64,000 nucleotides of DNA from Bordetella sp. LUAb4 (GTDB taxonomy: Bacteria > Pseudomonadota > Gammaproteobacteria > Burkholderiales > Burkholderiaceae_B): positions 144,258 to 208,257 of the forward strand of contig NZ_JAHPZX010000010.1 of the NCBI RefSeq assembly GCF_021325795.1, written 5' to 3'. Made by a program: the position numbers and the translations under genes. Below are positions 18,118-26,783 of the stretch, one piece after another (position 1 is the stretch's first letter; each line of letters begins with the position of its first letter). Under the pieces are notes generated by a model. That model saw only the letters and a program-made list of their open reading frames with translations. It was not told the origin of the DNA and did not search any database.

Positions 18118-18496
18118 GTCGGGCTTCCTTGGAAAACGAGGGAGGAGTCGTGATTGGATTCCAGGCTACTTTATATTGGATCCAATTCATGTCGCCGAAA
18201 AAATAGTCAGCCGACGGTGTTCGAGAACAGACGCCACGCTGACAACGGGATCCTGGATCCAATATTATCGAAGGCGGCCGCGTTTGTGCCGCGCTGTTTG
18301 TCCGGGTTTTCCCTCGATTGGGGCATTTTTCTGCCGTCTGTCCAACAGCCGATGGGGTCCAGGCGGGTTCGGAGCAAGCCGAAGTGGTCCAGGTAAATGG
18401 GAAGAAACTGGCGCTTAAACTGCAGCCAGTTTCAGGAGAAGATGACGCCTTGCCGGGCGGCTGTCCGGTCAACGCTTCCTCCTCGCAGGTCATGCC
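18118..18496. promoter_or_regulatory. 379-bp divergent intergenic region with repeated GGATCC-centred palindromes
   Basis: The region lies between the DapA-type gene (leftward) and the PaiB-like gene (rightward). A perfect 12-bp palindrome ATTGGATCCAAT is at 18175-18186. A related imperfect site ATTGGATTCCAG is 22 bp away at 18153-18164, two helical turns in phase. A third, TGGATCCA followed by ATA, is at 18254. Such dyads are typical operators for small dimeric regulators, for example GntR/FCD types, but no such regulator gene lies in the cluster. The rest of the interval (about 18270-18496) shows no gene I can support. Confidence 0.6.
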
Positions 18497-19129
18497 ATGT
18501 ACGTTCCCGAACACTTCGCCGTCCCGCAGCTTGATTCGCTGCATGATCTGATTCGTGCCCACCCCTTCGGCACCTTGATCACCCACGGCCGTGCCGGGTT
18601 GGATGCCAATCATCTGCCCTTCGAACTGGAAACCGGTGCCACCACCACGCTGCATGCGCATGTCGCCCGCAGCAATACGCTCTGGCAGGACGTCGAGGAA
18701 GGCGATGAAGTCCTGGTGGTGTTTCGCGCGGCGGATGCGTATATCTCGCCTAACTGGTATCCGAGCAAGCATGAGTTGCACAAGCAGGTGCCGACCTGGA
18801 ACTACATGGTCGCGCATGCCCATGGCCGGATCACGGTCAGGGACGACGAACGCTATGTGCGCGGCGTGGTCGCCCGCCTGACCCGCACGCACGAGGCCAC
18901 ACAGCCCAAGCCGTGGAAGATGACAGACAGCACGCCCGAGTACATCGATACCTTGCTCAAGGCGATCGTCGGCATCCAGGTGGAAGTCACGCGCCTGGTC
19001 GGGAAGTACAAGCTGAGCCAGAACAAGGATCGGCGCGATATCGAAGGCGCGGCTCACGGCGCCATCGCGCAGGGCGGTGAAGAAATAGGGGAGGCGATGC
19101 TCGCCTGTGCGAGCGAAAAGTCGCGCTGA
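18497..19129 (+). CDS. FMN-binding PaiB-family protein
   Basis: This 210-residue PaiB / FMN-binding split-barrel protein shows the family landmarks MYVPEHFAVPQ at the start, HLPFELE, HVARSNTLWQ and the SPNWYPSKHELHKQVPTWNY block that forms much of the flavin site. PaiB was named as a negative regulator of sporulation in Bacillus; in proteobacteria its role is uncharacterised and may be a flavin-dependent redox function. It is divergent from the hydroxyproline operon and isolated from the capsule locus. No DNA-binding motif is visible, so a regulator label would be by name only. Confidence 0.9.
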   Translation: MYVPEHFAVPQLDSLHDLIRAHPFGTLITHGRAGLDANHLPFELETGATTTLHAHVARSNTLWQDVEEGDEVLVVFRAADAYISPNWYPSKHELHKQVPTWNYMVAHAHGRITVRDDERYVRGVVARLTRTHEATQPKPWKMTDSTPEYIDTLLKAIVGIQVEVTRLVGKYKLSQNKDRRDIEGAAHGAIAQGGEEIGEAMLACASEKSR

Positions 19130-19700
19130 GTGGGCTTGACTGCCTGCCTGTCCAGGCAGCCCTCTGATCGCAACCCTCGGCAGCCAGCCCGTAGCGGACC
19201 CTCCATTTTTCCTCAATATTTACGTCCGCGTTACTCCATCTTTACTACAGCTTTACGACGCATTTCCCGTTAAGTAATGATCTTTGCGTATCTATTCGGC
19301 CTAGACAACAGGCACCGGGATAGGCCATTATTTCTTTGCGTTTATATTAAATAAGACAAAAGACACGCTTTTAAATATCTATAAATAACTGGGCGTCGTC
19401 CGCGTGTTGCCGTTTCTGTAATGAATGTAATTTATTGCGGTGAATTACGGGTTTCCCCGGGTCTACCTTGATTCATTTTCAGAGCAATCAAAATTTTTAG
19501 AAAGAAAGTTGCTCTGGCCTCCGTCTAGGATTCGCCGTCGATCTACTTCATCCGAACGGATGTAGCCGCATCGTCGATCTGTAAACGTTCTTAGTAGTGC
19601 ACCCGCGCTAAATAAGACAAGACGTTTCCGATATATGTCGAATTGTCTAGGCGCGTCGACTCCTAGTGTCATCGACACGATGAGAAATTGAGAGGTAGCA
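19130..19700. promoter_or_regulatory. 571-bp AT-rich leader of the capsule operon
   Basis: This gene-free stretch is markedly more AT-rich than the coding DNA around it. It contains a 12-bp direct repeat TAAATAAGACAA at 19348-19359 and 19609-19620, a 9-bp repeat CGTCGATCT at 19536 and 19572, the palindrome CATCCG-AA-CGGATG at 19549-19562 and the nested dyad GTGTC-ATC-GACAC at 19667-19679, immediately before the tviB ribosome site. The size and composition suggest a heavily regulated promoter region, possibly a target for a silencer or a two-component regulator (inference). I see no open reading frame of substance on either strand. Confidence 0.7.
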
Positions 19701-20978
19701 GTGGTCAAGAAAATCGCAGTGTGTGGCCTTGGATATGTGGGCCTTCCGGTAGCCGTGGCGCTTTCCAAGCGCTTTGATGTGATCGGCTTTGATGTCGATA
19801 AACGACGAATCGAACGCCTCAAAGAGGGGGACGACTGGACCGGCGAGATCGAACGTCACCTGTTGATTGATTCTCCAATCCGCTTCACCGATAGCATCAA
19901 GGACGTGGAAGGCTGCGATTTCTTCGTGGTCGCCGTGCCCACCCCCGTGGACGAGAAGAACAACCCGGACTTCTCCCTGCTGGTGAAGGCTTGCCAGTTG
20001 ATCGGCCCGGTCCTGCGCCCCGGCTGCATCGTCGTCTTTGAATCCACCGTCCACCCCGGCGCCACCGAGGAAATCTGCGGACCGGAGCTGGAGAAAGCCT
20101 CCGGCCTGCGTTGCGGCATCGACTTCAAGCTGGGCTACAGCCCCGAACGGATCAACCCGGGGGACAAGGAACATCCGCTGGAAAAGATCGTCAAGATCGT
20201 GTCCGGCCAGGATGAAGAGGCGCTGGAAATCGTCGCCGGTGTCTACGAGAAGATCATCGACGCGGGTGTTCACCGCGCATCGTCGATCAAGGTGGCGGAA
20301 GCCGCCAAGGTGCTCGAGAACACGCAACGCGACATCAACATCGCGTTGATGAACGAGATGTCGAAGATCTGCGATCTGGTCGGCATCCGCACCTCGGAAG
20401 TGCTGGAAGCCGCCGGCACCAAGTGGAATTTCCTGCGCTTCACGCCGGGTCTGGTCGGTGGCCACTGCATCGGCGTCGATCCCTATTACCTGACGTCCAA
20501 GGCGCAGGAGCTGGGCTATCACCCCGAAGTGATTCTCTCGGGCCGCCGTATCAACGACGGCATGGCCAATCACGTCGCCTCGCGCGTGGTGCAGACGCTG
20601 GCCCGCAACGGCCGCCTCAATGCCCAGACCAAGGTCGGCATCCTGGGCATGACGTTCAAGGAGAACGTGCCCGACATCCGCAATTCCAAGGTGGTCGATC
20701 TGTACAACGCCCTCGGCCAGTACGGGATTTCTCCGGTGGCTTGCGACCCCATGGTCGACAAGGCCCAGATGGAGCACGAGTACGGCATCAAGCTGGTCGA
20801 CCGTGCGCATTTCAACGACATGGACGTGCTGATCCTGGCCGTTCCTCACCGCGAAACCATGGACTCGATCTGGGAAGACATGCCGGATCTGGTCAAGCGC
20901 GGCGGCATGGTGTGCGACTTGAAGTCCGTGCTGGACAGCAGCCGCCTTCAGTCTGACGTTTTGTACTGGACGCTGTAA
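19701..20978 (+). CDS. tviB: UDP-N-acetylglucosamine 6-dehydrogenase TviB (Vi-type capsule)
   Basis: This 425-residue enzyme oxidises UDP-GlcNAc at C6 to the uronic acid, with two NAD+ reductions per turn. The N-terminal Rossmann motif CGLGYVGLP, the STVHPGATEE region and the catalytic cysteine Cys256 in LVGGHCIGVDPYYL are intact. Length and sequence match TviB of the Salmonella Vi locus closely. The start is GTG 19701, 5 bp after GAGAGG. It opens the capsule operon and supplies the UDP-GlcNAcA precursor. In Vi biosynthesis TviC then epimerises this to UDP-GalNAcA, but no tviC follows; the next gene 39 bp on is tviD. Confidence 0.95.
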   Translation: MVKKIAVCGLGYVGLPVAVALSKRFDVIGFDVDKRRIERLKEGDDWTGEIERHLLIDSPIRFTDSIKDVEGCDFFVVAVPTPVDEKNNPDFSLLVKACQLIGPVLRPGCIVVFESTVHPGATEEICGPELEKASGLRCGIDFKLGYSPERINPGDKEHPLEKIVKIVSGQDEEALEIVAGVYEKIIDAGVHRASSIKVAEAAKVLENTQRDINIALMNEMSKICDLVGIRTSEVLEAAGTKWNFLRFTPGLVGGHCIGVDPYYLTSKAQELGYHPEVILSGRRINDGMANHVASRVVQTLARNGRLNAQTKVGILGMTFKENVPDIRNSKVVDLYNALGQYGISPVACDPMVDKAQMEHEYGIKLVDRAHFNDMDVLILAVPHRETMDSIWEDMPDLVKRGGMVCDLKSVLDSSRLQSDVLYWTL

Positions 20979-21017
20979 GCGTTCCGGCCGTCGATCTAAC
21001 ACTTCAGGAGACCATGA

Positions 21018-23498
21018 ATGGTTGCTTTCACGACCGCTCCCATTGGAACTTGCCGAATTCATACCCCCTTGCGGGGTGCGGTAGGGCGCTACCCGATCAA
21101 GCTGCAACTGGGGCGCAACTACGGTTTCGTGCATACCAGCACGGAGGCGCTGCAACAGGCGCGCTTCATGTTCGGCAAGGGCGATATTCCCGTCGCCGTT
21201 CAAAGGCTGGTTTTCCGGCCATCGAATGGCGAGCAGGCCCGTCGCGGGACGCATAAGCCGGCCGACCTGTACATCGTCGAGCTGTCTTCGCGCAAGCTGC
21301 TGACGATCGACGGCCACCCCATCCAATCCAATTATGTGGGTCGCTATTTCAGCGAGTTCTTCGCTGATCGCACGCGCACTCGCACGTTCTGGTCCATGGC
21401 CGTCGCCGACAAGCTGGCGGAACGGCGCGCCTGGCTGGATCAGGATCCGGTATTCAAGAGCCTGCCGGCGGACGACAAGGCGTTGCTGGCCCGCATCGTC
21501 AAGCGCGATCTCACGGACGATGAGATCGAGAGCGAGATGCGCGAGATCGTCGACCTGCTGGGCAAGAACAAAGTGGTCTTCGTGACCCACGTCAATGCCT
21601 TGACGCCCGACAACGTCACCATCGAGCAGCGCGAGCAGTTGATCGCTGCCGTGACGACGGCGGCGCAGCGCATCGGCGTGCCTTGCTACGATCCCACGCC
21701 CTTGATGAACAAGATTGGCCAGGCCGATGCCTTGGAAGACGGCGGGCTGGACCTGACGCATTACTCGGAAGCGTTCTCTGAACGCCTGTGCGCCGAGTGG
21801 TACAAGAATTTCATGCGGCCGAAGATGAGTGCCTCCACGCCGCAGTCGTCGGCGCCGAAGCTGACCGCCGACGAAAGTGCCGAACGCATCGAGAAGATCT
21901 GGGACGCGGGCAATCTGCGCGAGGCCTCGCGGCGTGTGCGCGATGTGCTGCGCCGGCATCCCGCGCTGCCTGATCATGTGCTGCTGATGGCGCGTATCCA
22001 GGAAGAGCTGGGCGACTACGAAGGATCGCTGGCGCTGCTGGGGCCCGCCGACGGTGCGCTGGCGTCGGGCAGCAAGGCCGAACAGATCCTCATGCGCAAT
22101 CACTTCAAGCTTGGGCATCACGACCTGGCGTACTCGCTGGCGGCCGGCTTGCTGGGCGACGAGAACGAAACCCCGGAAATCATACGCATCGCCGCGGTGT
22201 CCGGTGCCCAGCTGGGCAATGGTGATGAAGCACTGGGCAAGTGGAAGCAGTTGTTCCGTATCGCCGCGCCCACCGATGCGTGGGCGGTCGAAGCCGCCGA
22301 CACCGTGCTGTCCATGCTGCAGGCTAGTGGCGACATGGAAAGTGTCATGCGCTGGGTCAATGAAGTCCGCCAGACGCTGCCGTCGCACGGCCGCAGCTTC
22401 ACCATGCTGTGGCGCGACCGTCTGGTGTCTGGCGATCGCGCGGGGCTGCGCGCCCTGGCCGCCGAATCGCCTGTGCTATCGGAAAAGGAAGCGCTGGAAT
22501 TGGTCAAGGAAGCGTCGTGGCGCGGTAGCGTCATGGCAGCTTGCGCCTTGGCGGTTTCTTGCGGACTGAACAAGAGCGACAACGAAGAGATCTCTTCCTG
22601 GTTGCAGGGGCAGGCCGCGGCATGGGCCGACGAAGGCGCCCGCGCGCTGGAAGAAGGGCGCCTGCGCGACGCCGCGGACATGATCTGCGGACATCGCCTG
22701 CTTGCGCCCGGCACCTTGACCAGCGTGCGTGCGCAACGCGCATTCGAGCGCGCGCTGCGCTTGGGCGTGCGCGCCGCTTTGCTGGCCGGCAACCACAAGG
22801 AAGTGATCGAACTGACGGATCTGGCGCTGGATACCCAGATCGACTTCCCGGAACTCGATGCCATGCGCGGCCGCGCCGCCGATGCCCTTGGCGACAAGAA
22901 AACCGCCATGCACCACCTGGAGCAGGCAGCGGCGGACGATTCCGCCCAACTCAGCACGCAGCTGTACTTCGCCCGGGTGGCGTTCAACGGCGGCTGGTTT
23001 GGCGAAGCCATCGATGCCTACAACGCCGTGCTCGCCCATGCGTCCGCCGACCAGGCGGCGAAGGACGAAGCGCAGCGTCAGCTGGCCAGGCTGGGACCGC
23101 GTGCGATCCGCGCTTCGCGGGAAATTCTTGCCGCGGGTGATCACAAGGCCGCCTGGCAGTTGTTGGACCGTATCGGACAGTCGTGGCCGGATATGACGGA
23201 AGTTCCCCACGAGAAGCGCCGTATTCTCGGCGCCCTGTATGCCGAGGCCCGTGCGTTGGAGCCGTCCAGCACCACCGAGCGCCTGGACCTGGGCGAACGC
23301 ATCCTGGCGCTGGTTCCGGATGATGCCATCGGCCTGCGTCTGGCTGCCGTCGGGGCGATGCGTCTGCACCGCTTCGAGCAAGCCTTGCCCTACTGGCAGC
23401 GGCTCAACGAGCAATCGGAGGATGGCAAGCAATTCGAGCATCAGGTCAAGCGTTGCCAGATCTGGATCGAGAAGATCAACCGGAGGAAGGCCGCATGA
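21018..23498 (+). CDS. tviD: TviD-like capsule O-acetyltransferase with TPR-type C-terminal part
   Basis: This 826-residue protein has the length and order of TviD, which O-acetylates the Vi polymer. The N-terminal part (about 1-265) has SGNH/GSCFA-like features: GTCR at 10-13 where the nucleophile block lies, and the D-x-x-H pair Asp245/His248 in LDLTHYSEAF. The remaining about 550 residues are Ala/Leu/Glu-rich helical repeats like TPR motifs (for example ESAERIEKIWDAGNLREASR). ATG 21018 is 7 bp after CAGGAG. It overlaps the next gene by 4 bp (ATGA). No signal peptide is present, so acetylation would be cytoplasmic before export. Whether Cys12 acts as nucleophile is inferred. Confidence 0.85.
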   Translation: MVAFTTAPIGTCRIHTPLRGAVGRYPIKLQLGRNYGFVHTSTEALQQARFMFGKGDIPVAVQRLVFRPSNGEQARRGTHKPADLYIVELSSRKLLTIDGHPIQSNYVGRYFSEFFADRTRTRTFWSMAVADKLAERRAWLDQDPVFKSLPADDKALLARIVKRDLTDDEIESEMREIVDLLGKNKVVFVTHVNALTPDNVTIEQREQLIAAVTTAAQRIGVPCYDPTPLMNKIGQADALEDGGLDLTHYSEAFSERLCAEWYKNFMRPKMSASTPQSSAPKLTADESAERIEKIWDAGNLREASRRVRDVLRRHPALPDHVLLMARIQEELGDYEGSLALLGPADGALASGSKAEQILMRNHFKLGHHDLAYSLAAGLLGDENETPEIIRIAAVSGAQLGNGDEALGKWKQLFRIAAPTDAWAVEAADTVLSMLQASGDMESVMRWVNEVRQTLPSHGRSFTMLWRDRLVSGDRAGLRALAAESPVLSEKEALELVKEASWRGSVMAACALAVSCGLNKSDNEEISSWLQGQAAAWADEGARALEEGRLRDAADMICGHRLLAPGTLTSVRAQRAFERALRLGVRAALLAGNHKEVIELTDLALDTQIDFPELDAMRGRAADALGDKKTAMHHLEQAAADDSAQLSTQLYFARVAFNGGWFGEAIDAYNAVLAHASADQAAKDEAQRQLARLGPRAIRASREILAAGDHKAAWQLLDRIGQSWPDMTEVPHEKRRILGALYAEARALEPSSTTERLDLGERILALVPDDAIGLRLAAVGAMRLHRFEQALPYWQRLNEQSEDGKQFEHQVKRCQIWIEKINRRKAA

Positions 23499-25555
23499 AC
23501 TCCGCACTGGCTGCCGAACAAGAGAACGATTTATCCGACCTCAGATCGGTTCATGCTCAGTTGGAGGAGATTGTCGCGGCGTCCCCGCGTGTGCAGCTGG
23601 CGCAGGGCAACCTGCCGCGCGCTATCGTCCTGGCCCGCGAGCATATGGCGGACACCAAAGTCCGCTTCCTGCTGCTGCGGTTGAAGGAGCTGGCGGGCGT
23701 CAACGAAGGGATGTCCGAGCAGTGGCAGGAGCTGTTGCGCGAGTGCCCGGATGACCTTCAGGTCGTCCGGTATAGCGCGACGCGCCTCGTCAAGGAAAGG
23801 CATGTCGACGAAGCCCTGGCCCTGATCGAACGCCATGTGCCGGAGATGAGCGGCAACTGGGACATGCTGTTCGCCCGGGCCAAGCTGCTCAACGACATCC
23901 GCGCTTACGAGCAGTCGGATGATCTGTTCCGCCGGCTCATCGCGCAGCGCGAAGATCGCAACGTGCGTATCGAGTTCGCCAAGCGCCTGCGCAAGCGGGG
24001 CCTGCTCGCCGATGCGTTCGAGGTCATCGAACCCGTCATGGGCGTGCTCGCGCCCGGCAGCAAGGCGGCCGAGCTGGCGAGCGGGCTGGCCAATGACTAT
24101 GCGTTCTACCAGGACTTCGAGCCCAAGGACGAACTGTCTGGCCAGGACATCCGGATCGTGTCGATGAAGCACGCGATCCTGCATTTTCGCAATCGCCGGA
24201 TCGCCGAGCAGCCGCCGGAACGGCCCGTGTCGATTGCGCTGGTGACCGGCAGCCTTGGGCCCGGCGGCGCCGAGCGCCAGTTGACGCGGCTTGCCGGGGA
24301 GCTGAATCGCTTGGCGGGCACCGACGAGCCTTTGCCGACGCCAACGAGCTTGCGGCCGGGCGATGTCGCGGTGCTGGTGAAGCAGCACACCGAACCTTCC
24401 GGAACGGGCAAGAAGCAGGGTTTGAATTTTTTCCTGCCCGTGCTGCTCAACGCCCAGATTCCCGTGACGGAAATCAACCGGCTGCCGCCGGTCTCGGTTT
24501 CCCATCAGGTCGTGCCCGATCCGGGCTTGACCCGTTTGCTGGAACAACTGCCGCCCCCGGTTCACTACGGCGTCACGCGGCTCACGCCGCACTTGCGCGC
24601 GAACGAGTTCGACGTCGTCAGCCTGTGGCAGGACGGCACGTGCCTGTTCGGGGCGCTGGCGGCCCTGCTGGCCGGCGTGCCCACGATACACCTGGTGTTC
24701 CGCGGGCTGCCGCCCAATATACGCAAGGACCGCTTCCGCGAGGAATATCCGGTGCTGTATCAGGCCCTGGCACGCGTGCCCGGCGTCTCATTCGCCAGCA
24801 ACAGCCTGGCGGCCGCGGAAGCCTATTCGCAGTGGCTGGGCATTCCACTGGAGCGCTTCCACATTCTGTACAACGGCGTCCCCGAACTGACCACCGGTTC
24901 TTCGGAAGAAGATGAGCGCAAGTGGACGGAATTCGAAGCCAATACCGCTGATGCCACCGAAACGATAGGGGGCGTGTTCCGCCTGGAGCCCGACAAGCGT
25001 CCGCAACTGTGGATCAAGCTGGCCGCGCAATACCTCAAGGATCGCCCGCAGGCGCGCTTCGTCATCGTCGGCGATGGCCGCCTGCACGACATCATCGTCG
25101 GCTTGGCGGATGAACTGAAGGTGACGGAACGGCTCTTGCTGGTGGGCCTGTCCAATCACGTCGGTTATTGGTATTCGCGCATGGATACCAGCGTGCTGTT
25201 ATCGAGGTTCGAAGGTTTGCCCAATGTATTGATCGAAGCCCAGCTGCTGGGAGTGCCGGTGGTGTCCACACCGGCGGGCGGCGCGGGTGAATGCTTTGTG
25301 CAGAACGTGACAGGTCATCTTATCGATGACCTCGACCATCCGAATTTGAACGAAGCCTGCGGCAAGATCGCGTCCATGGTGGACAAGGTCCGAGGCAATG
25401 ATGTGTTGCGGGAGCATTGCCGGCAACGTGCGCGCGACTTGTTTTCGCTGAGCGCGATGCTGGAGCGGTTTCTCGGTCTGTGCGTACCTTTTATCCGCAC
25501 GCCCGAAAACGACGAACGTATCGATCTCGGGCCGATGCGTCTGATGGAGGCCTGA
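23495..25555 (+). CDS. tviE: TviE-like capsule polymerase, GT4 glycosyltransferase
   Basis: This 686-residue protein is the probable Vi-type polymerase. The C-terminal half (about 240-660) has the GT-B GT4 fold: SLGPGGAERQLTRLAGEL near its beginning, NGVPELTTG, the FRLEPDKRPQLWIKLA donor-domain opening, ARFVIVGDGRL, and the E-x7-E-like FEGLPNVLIEAQLLGVPVVSTPAGGAGE. The N-terminal 230 residues are helical, TPR-like repeats that make it longer than Salmonella TviE, which is under 600 residues. ATG 23495 follows GGAGGAAGG and overlaps the tviD stop. It would polymerise UDP-aminouronate on the cytoplasmic face. Confidence 0.88.
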   Translation: MNSALAAEQENDLSDLRSVHAQLEEIVAASPRVQLAQGNLPRAIVLAREHMADTKVRFLLLRLKELAGVNEGMSEQWQELLRECPDDLQVVRYSATRLVKERHVDEALALIERHVPEMSGNWDMLFARAKLLNDIRAYEQSDDLFRRLIAQREDRNVRIEFAKRLRKRGLLADAFEVIEPVMGVLAPGSKAAELASGLANDYAFYQDFEPKDELSGQDIRIVSMKHAILHFRNRRIAEQPPERPVSIALVTGSLGPGGAERQLTRLAGELNRLAGTDEPLPTPTSLRPGDVAVLVKQHTEPSGTGKKQGLNFFLPVLLNAQIPVTEINRLPPVSVSHQVVPDPGLTRLLEQLPPPVHYGVTRLTPHLRANEFDVVSLWQDGTCLFGALAALLAGVPTIHLVFRGLPPNIRKDRFREEYPVLYQALARVPGVSFASNSLAAAEAYSQWLGIPLERFHILYNGVPELTTGSSEEDERKWTEFEANTADATETIGGVFRLEPDKRPQLWIKLAAQYLKDRPQARFVIVGDGRLHDIIVGLADELKVTERLLLVGLSNHVGYWYSRMDTSVLLSRFEGLPNVLIEAQLLGVPVVSTPAGGAGECFVQNVTGHLIDDLDHPNLNEACGKIASMVDKVRGNDVLREHCRQRARDLFSLSAMLERFLGLCVPFIRTPENDERIDLGPMRLMEA

Positions 25556-26776
25556 TTGCCCGGCAATATTTGCGCGACCCCAAAAATAATGAACGTGATG
25601 ATGAATTGCCCGGCCGCCGGCGCGCGGCCGGATTTCCTGAAACGCCTGGCGGCCCTGTTGATGCTCGCTTGCGCCGGCCTGGCGCTGACGGGATGCCAGT
25701 TGCCCCGTTCGGGTCCGATGCTCAGTGAAATGGTGGGCGCGCACGACGACAAGGATGTCGTGGTGGTCCCTGTCTCGCGGCAGAACGCGATGCAAAGCAA
25801 TGTGCCAGAAGTCCTGGACTTCCCCGCTCGCTACCGCGACTCGACGAATGCCGGCTTCGATCGGCTGGTGCCTGGCGACGGCATCAATGTCACGGTGTGG
25901 GAGCGCGATGGCTTGGGGGTGTTCGCCGCCAATCCGTCCGGCGTCAGCGACTTGGGCAATCAGGAAATAGACCGGGCCGGCAATCTCTATCTGCCGATGC
26001 TGGGTAAATTCCGTGCCGCCGGCATGACGCTGGCGCAGTTGCATGACGCCGTGGTCGCCCGCTTGAGCAAGCTGATCGTCGGTTCCGATGTCAGCGTCAC
26101 CCGTGTCGCCGATGCGCGCGGGCAGATGGTCACCGTGCAGGGCAACCTGACCAAGCCCGGCCTGTACCCCATCACGCAGACCACCCAGCGCTTGAGCAGC
26201 GCGTTGGCGCAGGCCGCGCCGGTGCAAACCAATCCCGAAGCGCTCGTCATCACGCTGCGGCGCGGGACGGAGGTCACCTCCTTGCGGCTGTCCGATATCT
26301 ACCGCAACCAGGACAACGACATCCTGCTGCACGCGGGCGATGTCATCACCGCCCACGATTCGCGTGAATTCCTGACCGTGCTGGGCGCGGCGGGCACGCA
26401 AGGCCGCGTGGCGATCAGCAAGCGCAACTACAGCGTGCTGGATGCCTTGGCGGATTCCAAGGGCCTGGACGACAAGACGGCGGACCCCCGCTCGGTCTTC
26501 CTGTTCACGCCCGCCAAGCCCGGCACCCAAGGCAAGCCGGATCAGTTGCCTGTCGTTTATCAATTCGACCTGACGCGTCCGGAGCAGGTGGCGTTGGCGG
26601 GTCAATTCAGCGTACGCGAGGGGCAGGCTATCTATATTTCGGATGCACCGTTTACCCAGGTACAGAAGGTGTTGTCGGCATTCCGCGTGACGATGAGCGC
26701 GGGCTTCAGCGCGACGCGAGCGATCGATCAGGATTCCGGCGGCGGCTCCAGCACCAACAACAACGTTACTCAATAG
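25556..26776 (+). CDS. vexA: Capsule export outer-membrane lipoprotein VexA (Wza/KpsD/BexD family)
   Basis: This outer-membrane polysaccharide export protein forms the exit channel. A lipoprotein signal precedes the lipobox LALTGC (Cys47 counted from TTG 25556). The poly-export domain follows (VPGDGINVTVWERDGLGVF, then GNLYLPMLGKFRAAGMTLAQLHDAV), and then SLBB-like repeats (GNLTKPGLYPI and TVLGAAGTQGRVAI). The start is uncertain: TTG 25556 directly after the tviE stop has GGAGG at 5 bp, while ATGs at 25589, 25598 and 25601 have poor ribosome sites but give a more usual signal peptide. It matches VexA in gene order. Confidence 0.9.
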   Translation: MPGNICATPKIMNVMMNCPAAGARPDFLKRLAALLMLACAGLALTGCQLPRSGPMLSEMVGAHDDKDVVVVPVSRQNAMQSNVPEVLDFPARYRDSTNAGFDRLVPGDGINVTVWERDGLGVFAANPSGVSDLGNQEIDRAGNLYLPMLGKFRAAGMTLAQLHDAVVARLSKLIVGSDVSVTRVADARGQMVTVQGNLTKPGLYPITQTTQRLSSALAQAAPVQTNPEALVITLRRGTEVTSLRLSDIYRNQDNDILLHAGDVITAHDSREFLTVLGAAGTQGRVAISKRNYSVLDALADSKGLDDKTADPRSVFLFTPAKPGTQGKPDQLPVVYQFDLTRPEQVALAGQFSVREGQAIYISDAPFTQVQKVLSAFRVTMSAGFSATRAIDQDSGGGSSTNNNVTQ

Positions 26777-26783
26777 CGCGTAG

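Noticed and set aside
19689..19703. JUMPstart/ops element before the capsule operon
   Set aside because: GAGGTAGCAGTG only partly resembles the ops core and coincides with the tviB ribosome site and start codon; no full JUMPstart is seen.
19647..22388. 913-codon open frame antisense to tviB/tviD
   Set aside because: It is a shadow of codon bias in GC-rich DNA. The sense strand encodes clear TviB and TviD homologs, and the antisense product is Gln/His/Arg-rich with no recognisable domain.
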